This document shows positions 1 through 8,567 of a stretch of DNA of 64,000 nucleotides, piece after piece. The stretch lies in contig NC_014219.1 in NCBI RefSeq assembly GCF_000093085.1, forward strand, positions 3,464,384 through 3,528,383, written 5' to 3'. The notes beneath the pieces were generated by a model. The model was not told the DNA's origin, made no database searches, and saw nothing but the letters and a program-made list of their open reading frames with translations. Position numbers and translations under genes: made by a program. The first letter of the stretch is position 1; every line of letters begins with the position of its first letter. The stretch is from [Bacillus] selenitireducens MLS10. Lineage in GTDB: Bacteria; Bacillota; Bacilli; Bacillales; Salisediminibacteriaceae.

Positions 1-416
1 TTACCAAGGACTGATGAACCGGTAATGAACAGATCGATAAAGGTGTTTCGGCGTGTTGCCGACCAGATGCCCATCGGAATCGCAATAATCGTTGCGAAGA
101 CCATCGATGCTGCGGCCAGCTCAAAGGTCGCCGGCAGCCGTTCAAGGACGATGGACATCGCGTCCTGGTTATAGCGGTAGCTCATCCCGAAATCACCCTG
201 CATCGCATTCCACAAAAAGATCCCGTACTGTTTGTAGAACGGTTCATTCAGCCCGAGGGACTCCTGCATCCGCTGGACATCCTCCTGGGTCGCTTCTTCC
301 GGAAGCATGAGCGCTACCGGATCCCCCGCCACATACACGAGGCTGAAGACGATGAAGGTCATGATAATCAGAACAGGAATCAGTTGAAGCAAACGCTGAA
401 GCAAAAATTTCTTCAC
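1..416 (-). CDS. ABC transporter permease, OppB/DppB type (partial)
   Basis: This is the N-terminal 138 residues of an inner-membrane permease for peptide- or nickel-type ABC import; the rest lies beyond the window edge. The family usually has about 310-340 residues. The start is a GTG preceded by GGAGGTG five bases upstream. Residues 9-28 form the first membrane segment, and the periplasmic loop carries the GDFGMSYR motif found in DppB-type permeases. A second hydrophobic stretch begins near residue 103. It lies downstream of the family 5 binding protein on the same strand, so the two are probably one transport operon. Substrate cannot be read from this fragment; peptides are the usual cargo. 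Confidence 0.9.
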   Translation of the reverse strand, partial: MKKFLLQRLLQLIPVLIIMTFIVFSLVYVAGDPVALMLPEEATQEDVQRMQESLGLNEPFYKQYGIFLWNAMQGDFGMSYRYNQDAMSIVLERLPATFELAAASMVFATIIAIPMGIWSATRRNTFIDLFITGSSVLG

Positions 417-492
417 AACTTCACCTCCAGGCGAAAAGACTTGCTTCTCACCGTAATTTTAAAGTCATACTGTAATCAACATTCATAATAAT

Positions 493-549
493 CCCTCTTT
501 TTTATAAAGCCGGATGGATGACTCGACCCGGACTTGATAAAAAAGAGGG
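493..549 (-). other. Intercistronic stem-loop between binding protein and permease genes
   Basis: Perfect 12-13 bp arms (493-505 and 537-549) enclose a loop that itself holds a bulged CCGG-rich stem. On the transcribed minus strand no T run follows, so it is more likely a partial terminator, processing site or 3' stabiliser of the binding-protein message than a full terminator. Confidence 0.6.
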
Positions 550-604
550 GGACGGCCAGTGATTGACCGCCCATACTCTTCATGTCATACGGTTACGAAT
601 CCGA

Positions 605-2254
605 TCAGCGTCTTCTGATTTCGTTGACGTAGTAGATCTCATCGTGACGCGGCTCATAGTCAATCATGTCACTGACACCGAAGTTCATGTTGATGGAGTG
701 CAGATAGATGTGCGGACGCCCCTCTGCAACAAGCTCCTGTGCACGGTGGTACTGCTCGACACGCTCTTCAGGGTTCATGTTCGTCTCTGCAGCGAAGAAG
801 AGTTCATCGAATTCTTCATTCACCCAGTCCATACGCCCTTCATTCAGCGGTGAATCCGAGTAATAGTGGTCAAGTGCCTGTGCAGCATCATAGAGCGACG
901 TGGCAAGACCCAAAAGCATCAGGTCTTCGTTTGTGTTGTTCTGGTAGTGCTCGATGAACTGGCTCCATTCGAGGAACTCGACGTTCAGATCAATCCCGAC
1001 TTCACTGACCATACCGGCGATAACTTCCGCAATGTCGGAGTCCATCAGGTAACGGCCCTGCGGAGACTGAAGCGTCAGCTCAAGTCCGTCTTCGTACCCC
1101 GCTTCTGCAAGAAGCTCACGGGAACGGTCCGGATCATACAGGAACGTATCAAAGAGGTCTTCGTTTGCCCCTACGTTACCTGGAAGGACACGGGTACGGG
1201 TCGGTACGGCGGAGCCGGACATGACCTGTTCGGTGATCGCTTCGTTGTCAATGGCGTATTCGATCGCTTCAAGGACACGCGGATCGGAACCAGGTGAACC
1301 TTCCGTCTGTCTCGCGATAATCAGCATCGTGCGGTTGGATTCCGCCGTCACGTGACGGGTGCCTTCATTGTCATCAACGCGCGGCCATTCGTTTGGCGGG
1401 ATATCCGTTACGACATGGGCGCCGCCTGTCAGGAGCTCACCGACACGGGTTGAGGATTCCGGAATCGCACGGAACACAACTTCATCCCACTCTGTGAAAT
1501 CATCACCGAGGAAGTAATTGTCATATTTGGAGAGGACAACGCGGTCGTCACGCACCCATTCCACATACTCATAAGGACCGGTACCGACCGGATTTTCAAG
1601 GAAGTGATCCATGCCGTTTTCTTCAATGTAATCCTTCGGCAGGATCCCGGCGCCAGTCTGCGCAAGACGGTTCAGGATCGTCGGCTGCGGACCGTCTGTG
1701 TTGAACTGCAAGGTGAATTCATCAATGACTTCAATCTCACCAAGCTGGGTGAATCGGGCGTGTTCAGAGAGTGAGTCATCCCCGAGTACACGGTCAAAGG
1801 TAAACTTGACATCTTCCGCCGTCAGCTGATCGCCGTTGTGGAAGTAGACATCTTCACGGAGCTTAAATTCCCAAAGGTCATCTTCAAGAGTTTCGTATTC
1901 TTCGACGAGATGAGGTTCGATTTCCATTGTGCCCTCAGCACGCTTGAACATGTAATCAAAGACGTTGACGTGTACAGCTTCTGTGGACGTGTTCCCGTGG
2001 TCATGGACATCCCAGGAGACCATGTCGGTTCCCATGGCAATGACAAGCGTGCTGTCATCGAGAAGCTCTTCCGCTTCCGCCATGTCATCGTCGGGATCGT
2101 CATTCCCATCGTTCACTTCCGCGTCGCCGTTTTCGTCATTACCGGCACCTGCATTCTCTGTGTTTCCGTCATCATCGTTTCCTCCGCATGCTGCAAGCAT
2201 TGTCAGACCGGCAACGGATAGCCAGGCTGCACGCATTTTCATCGCTTTTTTCAA
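605..2254 (-). CDS. ABC transporter substrate-binding lipoprotein, family 5
   Basis: Extracellular solute-binding lipoprotein of the SBP_bac_5 family (OppA/DppA-like, usual length 500-600; here 549). Residues 1-22 form a lipoprotein signal peptide and the lipobox LAAC puts the lipidated cysteine at position 23. A long Asp/Glu/Asn/Gly linker (about residues 24-60) follows, typical of surface lipoproteins in salt- or alkali-adapted bacilli. The mature part contains the family signature around YFHNGDQLTAEDVKFTFDR. The start is chosen as TTG because GGAGGGG lies 5-6 bases upstream, whereas the in-frame ATG four codons later is too far from it. It is followed by a permease gene after a stem-loop. 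Peptides are the likely ligand, but dipeptide, glutathione or nickel binding cannot be excluded. Confidence 0.93.
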   Translation of the reverse strand: MKKAMKMRAAWLSVAGLTMLAACGGNDDDGNTENAGAGNDENGDAEVNDGNDDPDDDMAEAEELLDDSTLVIAMGTDMVSWDVHDHGNTSTEAVHVNVFDYMFKRAEGTMEIEPHLVEEYETLEDDLWEFKLREDVYFHNGDQLTAEDVKFTFDRVLGDDSLSEHARFTQLGEIEVIDEFTLQFNTDGPQPTILNRLAQTGAGILPKDYIEENGMDHFLENPVGTGPYEYVEWVRDDRVVLSKYDNYFLGDDFTEWDEVVFRAIPESSTRVGELLTGGAHVVTDIPPNEWPRVDDNEGTRHVTAESNRTMLIIARQTEGSPGSDPRVLEAIEYAIDNEAITEQVMSGSAVPTRTRVLPGNVGANEDLFDTFLYDPDRSRELLAEAGYEDGLELTLQSPQGRYLMDSDIAEVIAGMVSEVGIDLNVEFLEWSQFIEHYQNNTNEDLMLLGLATSLYDAAQALDHYYSDSPLNEGRMDWVNEEFDELFFAAETNMNPEERVEQYHRAQELVAEGRPHIYLHSINMNFGVSDMIDYEPRHDEIYYVNEIRRR

Positions 2255-2342
2255 TTTGACCCCTCCATTTAGGAAATTTGGAATTTCAGTCCAACTTCAC
2301 AATACGTCGTAAAATGAAGTAGTACTTTAATTTGATATTCTC

Positions 2343-2370
2343 AATTTACCATCATTTTTTGCAATTGCAA
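2343..2370 (-). promoter_or_regulatory. Candidate promoter of the peptide transporter operon
   Basis: On the minus strand TTGCAA (2370-2365) and TAAATT (2348-2343) are separated by 16 bases, about 90 bases upstream of the TTG start. The -35 element sits inside the palindrome TTGCAATTGCAA. It is a moderate match only. Confidence 0.4.
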
Positions 2371-2389
2371 GACAATTTCAAATAGTTCA

Positions 2390-2413
2390 AATAATGAATC
2401 GCAATTCATTATT
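2390..2413. promoter_or_regulatory. Perfect 10-bp-arm palindrome, operator-like
   Basis: AATAATGAAT (2390-2399) and ATTCATTATT (2404-2413) are exact inverted repeats with a 4-base spacer. The site lies about 20 bases upstream of the candidate leftward -35 element and about 100 bases upstream of the rightward promoter, which suits a dimeric regulator. The regulator is not identifiable from sequence. Confidence 0.5.
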
Positions 2414-2510
2414 GTCGAATGTTTGTATAAACACTGTCATAACAGGGGTTTGTGATGGATTGTGAAGCATCTTACGCTCAGTAATTCATTTGTCAAATTA
2501 TCTTTCAATC

Positions 2511-2539
2511 TTGAATATTCGGAAAAATAATTGTAGTAT
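2511..2539 (+). promoter_or_regulatory. Sigma-A-type promoter of the M20 peptidase gene
   Basis: TTGAAT (2511-2516), a 17-base spacer and TAGTAT (2534-2539) lie 35 bases upstream of the ATG. Confidence 0.6.
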
Positions 2540-2573
2540 ACATTCATTCGGAACGATTAACAGGAGGGTTTAT

Positions 2574-3734
2574 ATGGGTGGATTACACAAATACTTGAAA
2601 ACGAACGAAGGTCAGATGAAAGAGGATCTGATCCGATTGATGGAAGCCGAATCCCCGACGATGGATAAACAGGCGGTGGATGCGTGCGGCGATGTGATAC
2701 GCGGGCTGTTTAAAGACTACTTTAACGAGACGCCGACGGTCTATCCCGAAACGGTCCAGGGCGATCATCTTTCTTTTACCATCGGTCAAGGGACGAAGGC
2801 GAGGGTGCTGTTTCTCGTCCACTTCGACACGGTATGGGACAAGGGCCGCCTTACGATTGAAGAAAAAGACGGCCGCCTGTATGGCCCTGGTGCCTTTGAC
2901 ATGAAGAGCGGAATCATTCAGGCCGTCTGGTCCATCAAATCCCTTTTCGATACCGGTATCTCCCTCGACGGTCTCACCATCGATGTTCTCTGCACATCCG
3001 ATGAGGAAATCGGCAGCCAAACGTCGAGAACGCTGATTGAAGAGACCGCAAGTAAAGCGGATCTTGTCCTTGTTACCGAAGGCCCCGTTCATGAAAACGG
3101 GGCGCTGAAGACGTCCCGGAGCGGTGTGGGCATTTACGAACTGATCGTCCGCGGCCACAGCAGCCACGCCGGCAGCCATCACCATGCCGGTCGGAGCGCC
3201 ATCAAAGAACTCGCCCATCAGATTCTTCATTTGGAAGGCATGACGGATTACAGTGTTGGTACAACCGTGAGTATCGGGATTGTCGAAGGGGGCACACGGG
3301 TCAACGTCGTCCCTGACTATGCCCGGGCCACAATCGACTTTCGGGTGAAAACGATGGAGGAAGCGGAACGCATGGTCAAAGCCGTTGAAGGACTGACCCC
3401 CTTCACGGAAGGGGTCACCCTCGAAATCAACGGGGAATTGAACCGGCCGCCGATGGAGCGGACCCCTGACACCGTTCAGCTCTTTGCCATGATGAAAGAG
3501 GCGGCCTCGAAGGTCGGCATGGACCTTGAGGAAGCCCACATCGGAGGAGGCAGTGACGGGAACTTCACCTCAGGCATCGGCATTCCGACCATCGACGGCC
3601 TAGGCGGCTACGGTGACGGCGCCCATGCCAATCATGAACACATCGTGATTGACGAGCTCCCGAAACGGACGGCGATGATTGCCGAGACGCTGAAACAGCT
3701 CCAGGATCACGGCTTCACCAAACAATCGGACTGA
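2574..3734 (+). CDS. M20 family metallopeptidase, glutamate carboxypeptidase-like
   Basis: Cytoplasmic two-zinc aminoacylase/carboxypeptidase of family M20 (CPG2/ArgE-like), 386 residues. Metal and catalytic residues are visible: H83 and D85 in VHFDTVWD, D109 in GAFDMKSG, the Glu pair E144-E145 in SDEEIG, and a C-terminal His in GAHANHE. The lid/dimerisation domain is the middle part, including a His-rich stretch near residues 187-193. The reading frame continues 28 codons upstream, but the ATG at 2574 has AGGAGGG five bases before it and follows the promoter, so it is taken as the start. It is probably monocistronic, with a strong terminator after it. It may finish the breakdown of imported peptides or N-acyl amino acids; the exact substrate is not readable. 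Confidence 0.9.
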   Translation: MGGLHKYLKTNEGQMKEDLIRLMEAESPTMDKQAVDACGDVIRGLFKDYFNETPTVYPETVQGDHLSFTIGQGTKARVLFLVHFDTVWDKGRLTIEEKDGRLYGPGAFDMKSGIIQAVWSIKSLFDTGISLDGLTIDVLCTSDEEIGSQTSRTLIEETASKADLVLVTEGPVHENGALKTSRSGVGIYELIVRGHSSHAGSHHHAGRSAIKELAHQILHLEGMTDYSVGTTVSIGIVEGGTRVNVVPDYARATIDFRVKTMEEAERMVKAVEGLTPFTEGVTLEINGELNRPPMERTPDTVQLFAMMKEAASKVGMDLEEAHIGGGSDGNFTSGIGIPTIDGLGGYGDGAHANHEHIVIDELPKRTAMIAETLKQLQDHGFTKQSD

Positions 3735-3757
3735 ATCCCGGCAAAATTGGACAAAGA

Positions 3758-3791
3758 GGCCCTCTCTGGCAGTCAGAGAGGGCCTTGTTTT
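3758..3791 (+). terminator. Rho-independent terminator after the M20 peptidase
   Basis: A 10-bp GC-rich stem (GGCCCTCTCT/AGAGAGGGCC) with a 7-base loop is followed by TTGTTTT. Confidence 0.88.
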
Positions 3792-3804
3792 ATGTTTATT
3801 CCGA

Positions 3805-4689
3805 TTAGGAGCGGGCCCCGGTAAAACCAAGCAGCATCTCCCGGATCATTTTACTCGCCGCAATCGCGGTGATCTCCGCGTGGTCATAGGCAGGTGCCAC
3901 TTCAACGAGGTCACAGCCGACAACGTTCACGTCAGAGCGGCTGATGGCGCCGATGGCTTCAATCAGTTCCCGGCTTGTGATGCCGCCGGCTTCGCATGTC
4001 CCGGTCCCGGGTGCATGGGCCGGGTCGAGAACGTCAATGTCGACGGTGACATAGACCGGACGCCCGGCAAGGTCGGGAAGCTTCGCCTGTAACGGTTCAA
4101 GGACATCGTACTTCGCCATGTGCATGCCGGACTCTTTGGCATACGCGAACTCTTCTTTCATCCCGGAACGGATCCCGAATGAATAGACGTTTTCCGCACC
4201 GATCAGCTCACACGTCTTACGGATCGGGGTGGAATGGGAAAGGACTTCCCCCTCGTACGATTCCCGCAGATCCGCGTGGGCATCGATGTGGATGACGGCG
4301 AGGTCTTCATAATGCTTTGAAAAAGCCCGGATCACCGGCCACGTGACGAGATGCTCACCGCCGAGGCCGACGGGGAACTTCCCGTCCGCAAGGAGCTGAT
4401 CGAGCCACGCTTCGATCATGTCGATGCTCTTGGCCGCATTGCCGAATGGCAAGAGCATATCCCCTGCATCGTGGACCTTGAGATCCTCGAGGGTTTTGTC
4501 CTGGTGCACGCTGTATTCCTCAAGCCCGATGGACGCTTCACGGATCCGGTTTGGACCGAAGCGGGATCCGGGGCGAAAGCTGACCGTCCAGTCCATCGGC
4601 ATGCCGAAGATCACCGTATCCGCCGTATCATAAGGCTGTGCCGCCAGAATAAACCGGCGTCCTGAGTAGCCTTCATCAAAAAATGTCAT
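3805..4689 (-). CDS. speB: Agmatinase (ureohydrolase family)
   Basis: Hydrolyses agmatine to putrescine and urea in the cytoplasm, feeding spermidine synthesis. The protein has 294 residues (B. subtilis SpeB about 290). The binuclear manganese ligands of the arginase fold are all present: H113 in GGEH, D136, H138 and D140 in HIDAHAD, and D217 and D219 in DIDVLDPAHAPG. The start has GAGGAGGG upstream. It lies 14 bases downstream of speE, the same speE-speB arrangement as in B. subtilis. Other ureohydrolases (formimidoylglutamase, guanidinobutyrase) share these motifs, but the speE linkage favours agmatinase. Confidence 0.95.
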   Translation of the reverse strand: MTFFDEGYSGRRFILAAQPYDTADTVIFGMPMDWTVSFRPGSRFGPNRIREASIGLEEYSVHQDKTLEDLKVHDAGDMLLPFGNAAKSIDMIEAWLDQLLADGKFPVGLGGEHLVTWPVIRAFSKHYEDLAVIHIDAHADLRESYEGEVLSHSTPIRKTCELIGAENVYSFGIRSGMKEEFAYAKESGMHMAKYDVLEPLQAKLPDLAGRPVYVTVDIDVLDPAHAPGTGTCEAGGITSRELIEAIGAISRSDVNVVGCDLVEVAPAYDHAEITAIAASKMIREMLLGFTGARS

Positions 4690-4703
4690 ACATCATGCCC
4701 TCC

Positions 4704-5534
4704 TCATTTTCCCGTCAGCTCTTCGACGAACTTCGGCAACGCAAAAGCGGCCCGGTGAATCGCCGGCGTGTAGTAGCTCGTGTCGAGATCATGAAAACGC
4801 TCATCCTTCACGTCGAGCGGATCATGTTTCTTTGAACCCATTGTAAACGTCCAGAGGCCGCTCGGGTAGGTCGGAATATTCGCCGTATAGAGCTTTGTCA
4901 CCGGGAACGTTTCCCGGATATCCTGAAAGGCATTCTTAATCAGTGACTTTTGAAACCACGGGTTATCGGTCTGGGCGACGAACAGGCCGTCTTCCTTCAG
5001 GGCTTTGCTGATGCCTTCATAGAAGCCTTTCGTAAACAGGTTCACCGCCGGTCCCACCGGTTCTGTGGAATCGACCATGATGACGTCATACACGCTGTCA
5101 CTTTCGGCAATATGCATGAAGCCGTCCGCCACTTTCACCGTGACGCGCTCATCGTCCAACGCCCCGGCAATCGTCGGCAAGTACTGCTTGGAATACTCAA
5201 TCACTTTGCCGTCGATCTCCACGAGGGTCGCCGTTTTGACCTCCGGGTGCTTGAGAATCTCCCGGATCACACCGCCGTCACCGCCGCCGACAACGAGGAC
5301 ATGTTCCGGATTGGGGTGCGTGTGAAGGGGCACGTGGGCCACCATTTCATGATAGACAAATTCATCTTTCTCCGTCGTCATGACCATGCCGTCAAGCAAA
5401 AGCATATTGCCAAACTCGGCGGTTTGGACCATGTCGAGCTGCTGATAGTCGGTCTTCTCACTGACGTACGTCTTTGTGATGCGGGCGGTGATGCCGAAAT
5501 GTTCGGTCTGTTTTTCTGTAAACCAGATACTCAT
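4704..5534 (-). CDS. speE: Spermidine synthase
   Basis: Transfers the aminopropyl group of decarboxylated S-adenosylmethionine to putrescine. It has 276 residues, the same length as B. subtilis SpeE. An N-terminal beta domain precedes a Rossmann-type catalytic domain with [14 protein letters not shown] for nucleotide binding and the [11 protein letters not shown] motif containing the catalytic Asp. The frame is open 41 codons further upstream, but the start is placed at the ATG of MSIWFTEKQ, which has AGGAGCG upstream and matches the family N-terminus. It is the first gene of speE-speB. Confidence 0.96.
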   Translation of the reverse strand: MSIWFTEKQTEHFGITARITKTYVSEKTDYQQLDMVQTAEFGNMLLLDGMVMTTEKDEFVYHEMVAHVPLHTHPNPEHVLVVGGGDGGVIREILKHPEVKTATLVEIDGKVIEYSKQYLPTIAGALDDERVTVKVADGFMHIAESDSVYDVIMVDSTEPVGPAVNLFTKGFYEGISKALKEDGLFVAQTDNPWFQKSLIKNAFQDIRETFPVTKLYTANIPTYPSGLWTFTMGSKKHDPLDVKDERFHDLDTSYYTPAIHRAAFALPKFVEELTGK

Positions 5535-5580
5535 AGATTTGTTCGCTCCTGTCTGATCATCAAAAGTAAGGGACACATAT

Positions 5581-5612
5581 GGAAAAGGACGAAGACTGTA
5601 GCCTTCGTCCTT
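5581..5612 (-). terminator. Terminator after ywhD
   Basis: A 10-bp stem (AAGGACGAAG/CTTCGTCCTT) with an 8-base loop, followed on the minus strand by a short T run. It lies between ywhD and the speE start and would separate the two units. Confidence 0.7.
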
Positions 5613-5694
5613 CCGAGGATGACATCCGCTTTGATGGTGTCTGTCTTTGTGTTTCAAGTTTACAAAACCTCGCGCCGTTTCGCAAGAGGCAGTA

Positions 5695-6252
5695 TCAGGT
5701 GGCGAGCCCCTCTTTCAGTTCATCTGACGAACGCTCCCACATCTCCGGATTAAAGCTTTCGAGATACTCTTTTAAAATCTGCTTCGACTTGCCATCCATC
5801 TGATCGACGATGATCCGTCCCTTCAACGCCTTGTCCATATTATTCACGTGTTCAGGCAGGCTCTTATAGCCGCGGCGAATCTCGCGGTCCACGGTGAGTT
5901 CGCAGGCGGCGACGCCGGTATACGCCGGTCCGCCGTTCAGGATATCGGTCTGTACCCAGACGAGCCAGAACGGTCTGCCGTTTGGCACCTCTTCTTTCGT
6001 CTTCAGGAACTTGATCCCTTTCTCCACGGAGCTTCTCGCATGCAAAGCACCCATGTCGACAAAGGCATCCCCGTCTTCCACATCGATGAACACCGGCGAC
6101 ATGTTGTTGAGGGAGAGTGTTCCTGCCCCGTAACCGCCGTGGCCGTCGGTGGAGTCATTATTCAGGATGTTAAAGCCGCCGCCTTTTTTCTTCTGGCCGC
6201 CCCCCATCATATTTTTTATCTTTTCGTTTTTTTCGCGATCTGCTTCGTTCAT
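5695..6252 (-). CDS. ywhD: YwhD family protein
   Basis: Conserved Bacillus protein of unknown biochemical role, 185 residues. The N-terminus is basic and glycine-rich ([10 protein letters not shown] near residues 17-27), followed by a compact domain with the family pattern [19 protein letters not shown] and an [14 protein letters not shown] segment. No signal peptide or membrane segment is seen. The start has AAGGAGCG upstream. In B. subtilis ywhD also lies close to speE-speB, supporting the assignment. I cannot give a function beyond family membership. Confidence 0.9.
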   Translation of the reverse strand: MNEADREKNEKIKNMMGGGQKKKGGGFNILNNDSTDGHGGYGAGTLSLNNMSPVFIDVEDGDAFVDMGALHARSSVEKGIKFLKTKEEVPNGRPFWLVWVQTDILNGGPAYTGVAACELTVDREIRRGYKSLPEHVNNMDKALKGRIIVDQMDGKSKQILKEYLESFNPEMWERSSDELKEGLAT

Positions 6253-6461
6253 ATTAAAACGCTCCTTTCAAAGCTGTTTTCCATCTTTCAGTTTATCACA
6301 GCGGTCTCACTGATGCTATCGGCACGCACAGCCATTCACTGCCTGACAGGTCGCGTGCGTTTTTCTAAAGCAAAATCCGAATCCATGCAGGATTTCCCCG
6401 CTCTTGGGGCGAACATGTACGGGGAGAGTGATTTTTGTCTGGAAGGAAAGGGGGAGAACCG

Positions 6462-6647
6462 ATGCCTATCGTAACTGTGAAAATGCTTGAGGGACGCACC
6501 GATGAACAGAAAAAAGCCCTGGTCGATGAGGTGACAAAAGCCGTAACCAAAACGACCGGTGCACCGGATGAACGGGTATCCGTCGTCATCGAAGAGATGA
6601 GTCCGGCGAACTTCGGCATTGCCGGCGTTCGTGCAAGCGACAAATAA
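6462..6647 (+). CDS. ywhB: 4-oxalocrotonate tautomerase family protein (YwhB-like)
   Basis: Small keto-enol tautomerase of 61 residues, the usual size of single-domain 4-OT enzymes, which form hexamers. The catalytic proline directly follows the initiator Met (MPIVTVKMLEGRT), and an Arg of the active site is seen at about position 11. The start is set at the ATG that exposes Pro-1, nine codons into the open frame, and it has a G-rich ribosome binding site upstream. In B. subtilis ywhB lies near ywhD. The physiological substrate of the Bacillus enzyme is not established. Confidence 0.93.
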   Translation: MPIVTVKMLEGRTDEQKKALVDEVTKAVTKTTGAPDERVSVVIEEMSPANFGIAGVRASDK

Positions 6648-6660
6648 GCGTCATGACAGG

Positions 6661-6691
6661 AAAAAGGGAGGCCTCCGCGGCTTCCCTTTTT
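6661..6691. terminator. Bidirectional terminator between ywhB and ywfO
   Basis: AAAAAGGGA pairs with TCCCTTTTT around an inner GCC/GGC stem, with T runs readable on both strands between two convergent genes. Confidence 0.85.
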
Positions 6692-6720
6692 GCGTCTGTC
6701 CGGTCTGATTAACAGGCTTC

Positions 6721-8031
6721 TCAATACAGGCTTCCGAGAATCTTGCGGATGCGGATGACGTCTTTGTTGTCCGCTCCTTGTTCGTCGAGGATATCCCCCG
6801 GGTAATAAAACTTGTGATCCGTCCGCTTCTTCCCGGAGATCGCAAGGACGATATCCGACTCTCTCGAGAGCTCCCGCTTCGAACCGTCGGGCATCAGGAG
6901 GTAGATCGGCACCCGCTCGCTTTGCGGCTCGGAACCCGGCTTGTAAAAATCATACGGCAGGTCCGATGAGGAATCGTGCACGAGGTACCACTCCGGATCG
7001 ACGCCGAGCGCCCTGAACGACGCTTCAAGCTTCGGACGCTGTTCCTTCAGCTTCTCCGGGGTGCATTCCACGTATTTCAACAGCCGCCGGTGCATGAAGC
7101 GCCGGCAGAGATCCCGAAGCACCGCATCCTCTTCGTCCTCCCACTGCTGGAAATAAAACATCACGACGGATTCGTCAAGTTTGATGTAATCACTCAGTGT
7201 CGCGTCTCCTTCAAACATCGTCCGGAAGTGAACGGGATCGAGTTTGAACGCATAGCCCTGCTCCATCAGGTCCCTCGCCCGGTGCAGAATCTTCGTCAGA
7301 ATCACCTCGGCACTGCGGGTAACAGGATGGAAATACACCTGCCAGTACATCTGATACCGGCTCATGATGTAGTCCTCCACGGCGTGCATGCCGCTCAGCT
7401 TAAACACAGCCTGATCGCTGTCCGTGCGGATGACCCGAAGGAGGCGTTCCATATCAAAATGACCGTAGCTGACGCCGGTATAAAAAGCATCCCGCAACAG
7501 ATAATCCATCCGGTCCGCGTCGATCTGACTCGAGATCAGGCTGACGAGGAGCTGATTGTCGTATTCTTTGGCGATCACCTGCGCCACCTTCTCCGGAAAA
7601 TCGTCCCCCATCCTCCGGAGCACGGCATTGATTTCCGTATCCTCAAGGAGAATCCGCCGCGTCCATTCCTCGTGATCCATCGCAAAGACACTCTCAAAGG
7701 AATGTGAAAAAGGCCCGTGCCCGACGTCATGGAGAAGGGCGGCACTGAGGGCAACAAGGCGCTCGTCTGCGTCCCATTTCACCTTTTCTTCCAGGGTCCC
7801 GATCATGCGGCGCATGATTTCATACACCCCGAGGGAATGATTGAACCGGGTGTGTTCCGCACCGTGAAACGTCAAATACGTCGTGCCCAGTTGCCGGATT
7901 CTCCTGAGACGCTGGAATTCCTTTGTGCTGATGAGAGTCCAGATCAGCTCATCACGAATATGGATGTAGCGGTGTACCGGATCTTTAAAGACTTTCTCTT
8001 CACTGAGTTTGCCATCTGGCCGATTGGTCAT
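6721..8031 (-). CDS. ywfO: HD-domain phosphohydrolase, YwfO family
   Basis: Cytoplasmic metal-dependent phosphohydrolase of the HD superfamily, 436 residues, like B. subtilis YwfO and the dNTP triphosphohydrolase-like enzymes of Enterococcus. Metal ligands are visible: H65 in RFNHSLG, H101-D102 in LLHDVGHGPFSH, and the later Asp in SQIDADRMDYLL. This suggests cleavage of (deoxy)nucleoside triphosphates, but the true substrate in bacilli is not settled. The ribosome binding site is AGGAAGG. It converges on ywhB and lies between conserved neighbours ywhB and lipL, as in B. subtilis. Confidence 0.9.
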   Translation of the reverse strand: MTNRPDGKLSEEKVFKDPVHRYIHIRDELIWTLISTKEFQRLRRIRQLGTTYLTFHGAEHTRFNHSLGVYEIMRRMIGTLEEKVKWDADERLVALSAALLHDVGHGPFSHSFESVFAMDHEEWTRRILLEDTEINAVLRRMGDDFPEKVAQVIAKEYDNQLLVSLISSQIDADRMDYLLRDAFYTGVSYGHFDMERLLRVIRTDSDQAVFKLSGMHAVEDYIMSRYQMYWQVYFHPVTRSAEVILTKILHRARDLMEQGYAFKLDPVHFRTMFEGDATLSDYIKLDESVVMFYFQQWEDEEDAVLRDLCRRFMHRRLLKYVECTPEKLKEQRPKLEASFRALGVDPEWYLVHDSSSDLPYDFYKPGSEPQSERVPIYLLMPDGSKRELSRESDIVLAISGKKRTDHKFYYPGDILDEQGADNKDVIRIRKILGSLY

Positions 8032-8118
8032 GCGCGATTCCCGCCTTCCTGTCTCACTTCATATAGTTCCATTATACGAGAGACCGCACTTGAAAGTAAA
8101 ACAGACCCTGAAAACCCG

Positions 8119-8159
8119 CAAAAAACCGGCGTCCCCCATTCACACTGGGAAACGCCGGT
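8119..8159 (-). terminator. Terminator after the DUF1450 gene
   Basis: An ACCGGCGT/ACGCCGGT stem with an inner CCC/GGG pairing is followed on the minus strand by TTTTTT. Confidence 0.85.
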
Positions 8160-8197
8160 CCTGCCGATTGAGCGGATTTGGCCCGCATACCGGTTGC

Positions 8198-8437
8198 TTA
8201 TTTATGCGCCACTGGCTTCTTCATCCGTTTTTCGACTTTGGCAATGAGCTGATCTTCGTCCGGCGCCGATACGGCCCGCTCGTTGACGAACGTAAACGGC
8301 TTCTTACGGCCTGGTCCGCAATAAGACTGGCAGCCGATATGAATCTCGGCATCCGGGTCGAGTTCTTCGAGTTTTTTACGTAATGTTTTGATGTTCGTGG
8401 CCTGGCAATCGTCGCATATGGCAAATTTGTTGCCCAT
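8198..8437 (-). CDS. DUF1450 family small protein
   Basis: Cytoplasmic protein of 79 residues of unknown function. It begins with a CDDC motif (residues 8-11) and has a second cysteine pair in [11 protein letters not shown] (about residues 34-44), which suggests metal or iron-sulphur binding or a thioredoxin-like fold. The C-terminal third is a charged helix. DUF1450 proteins such as B. subtilis YuzB share this Cys pattern. The gene has its own terminator and is divergent from lipL. Confidence 0.8.
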   Translation of the reverse strand: MGNKFAICDDCQATNIKTLRKKLEELDPDAEIHIGCQSYCGPGRKKPFTFVNERAVSAPDEDQLIAKVEKRMKKPVAHK

Positions 8438-8522
8438 GGTTCACCACTTCCTCACTTATAGTCACTGTGTGGTATTCTACTCCGAAAGCAGGGGGAAATG
8501 CAATGGTTTTGCCCGGAAAATG

Positions 8523-8531
8523 TGGTATAAT
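8523..8531 (+). promoter_or_regulatory. Extended -10 promoter of lipL
   Basis: TGGTATAAT, a TGn-extended consensus -10, lies 37 bases upstream of the ATG. No clear -35 element is seen at 17 bases, as expected for an extended -10 promoter. Confidence 0.6.
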
Positions 8532-8567
8532 GCTCGTTGCCAAACGACGATGCACTGGAGCTGAAAA

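Larger units (their letters stand above)
2255..2573. other. Divergent intergenic region with two promoters and a palindrome
   Basis: This 319-base AT-rich gap separates the transporter operon (leftward) from the M20 peptidase (rightward). It holds a candidate leftward promoter, a rightward promoter and a 24-base palindrome, each listed separately. I see no small gene or RNA in it. Confidence 0.6.

Noticed and set aside
2583-3539. 318-codon open frame on the minus strand
   Set aside because: It is antisense to the M20 peptidase, whose metal-site motifs are clear; the reverse product has an unusual His/Arg-rich composition typical of GC-rich mirror frames.
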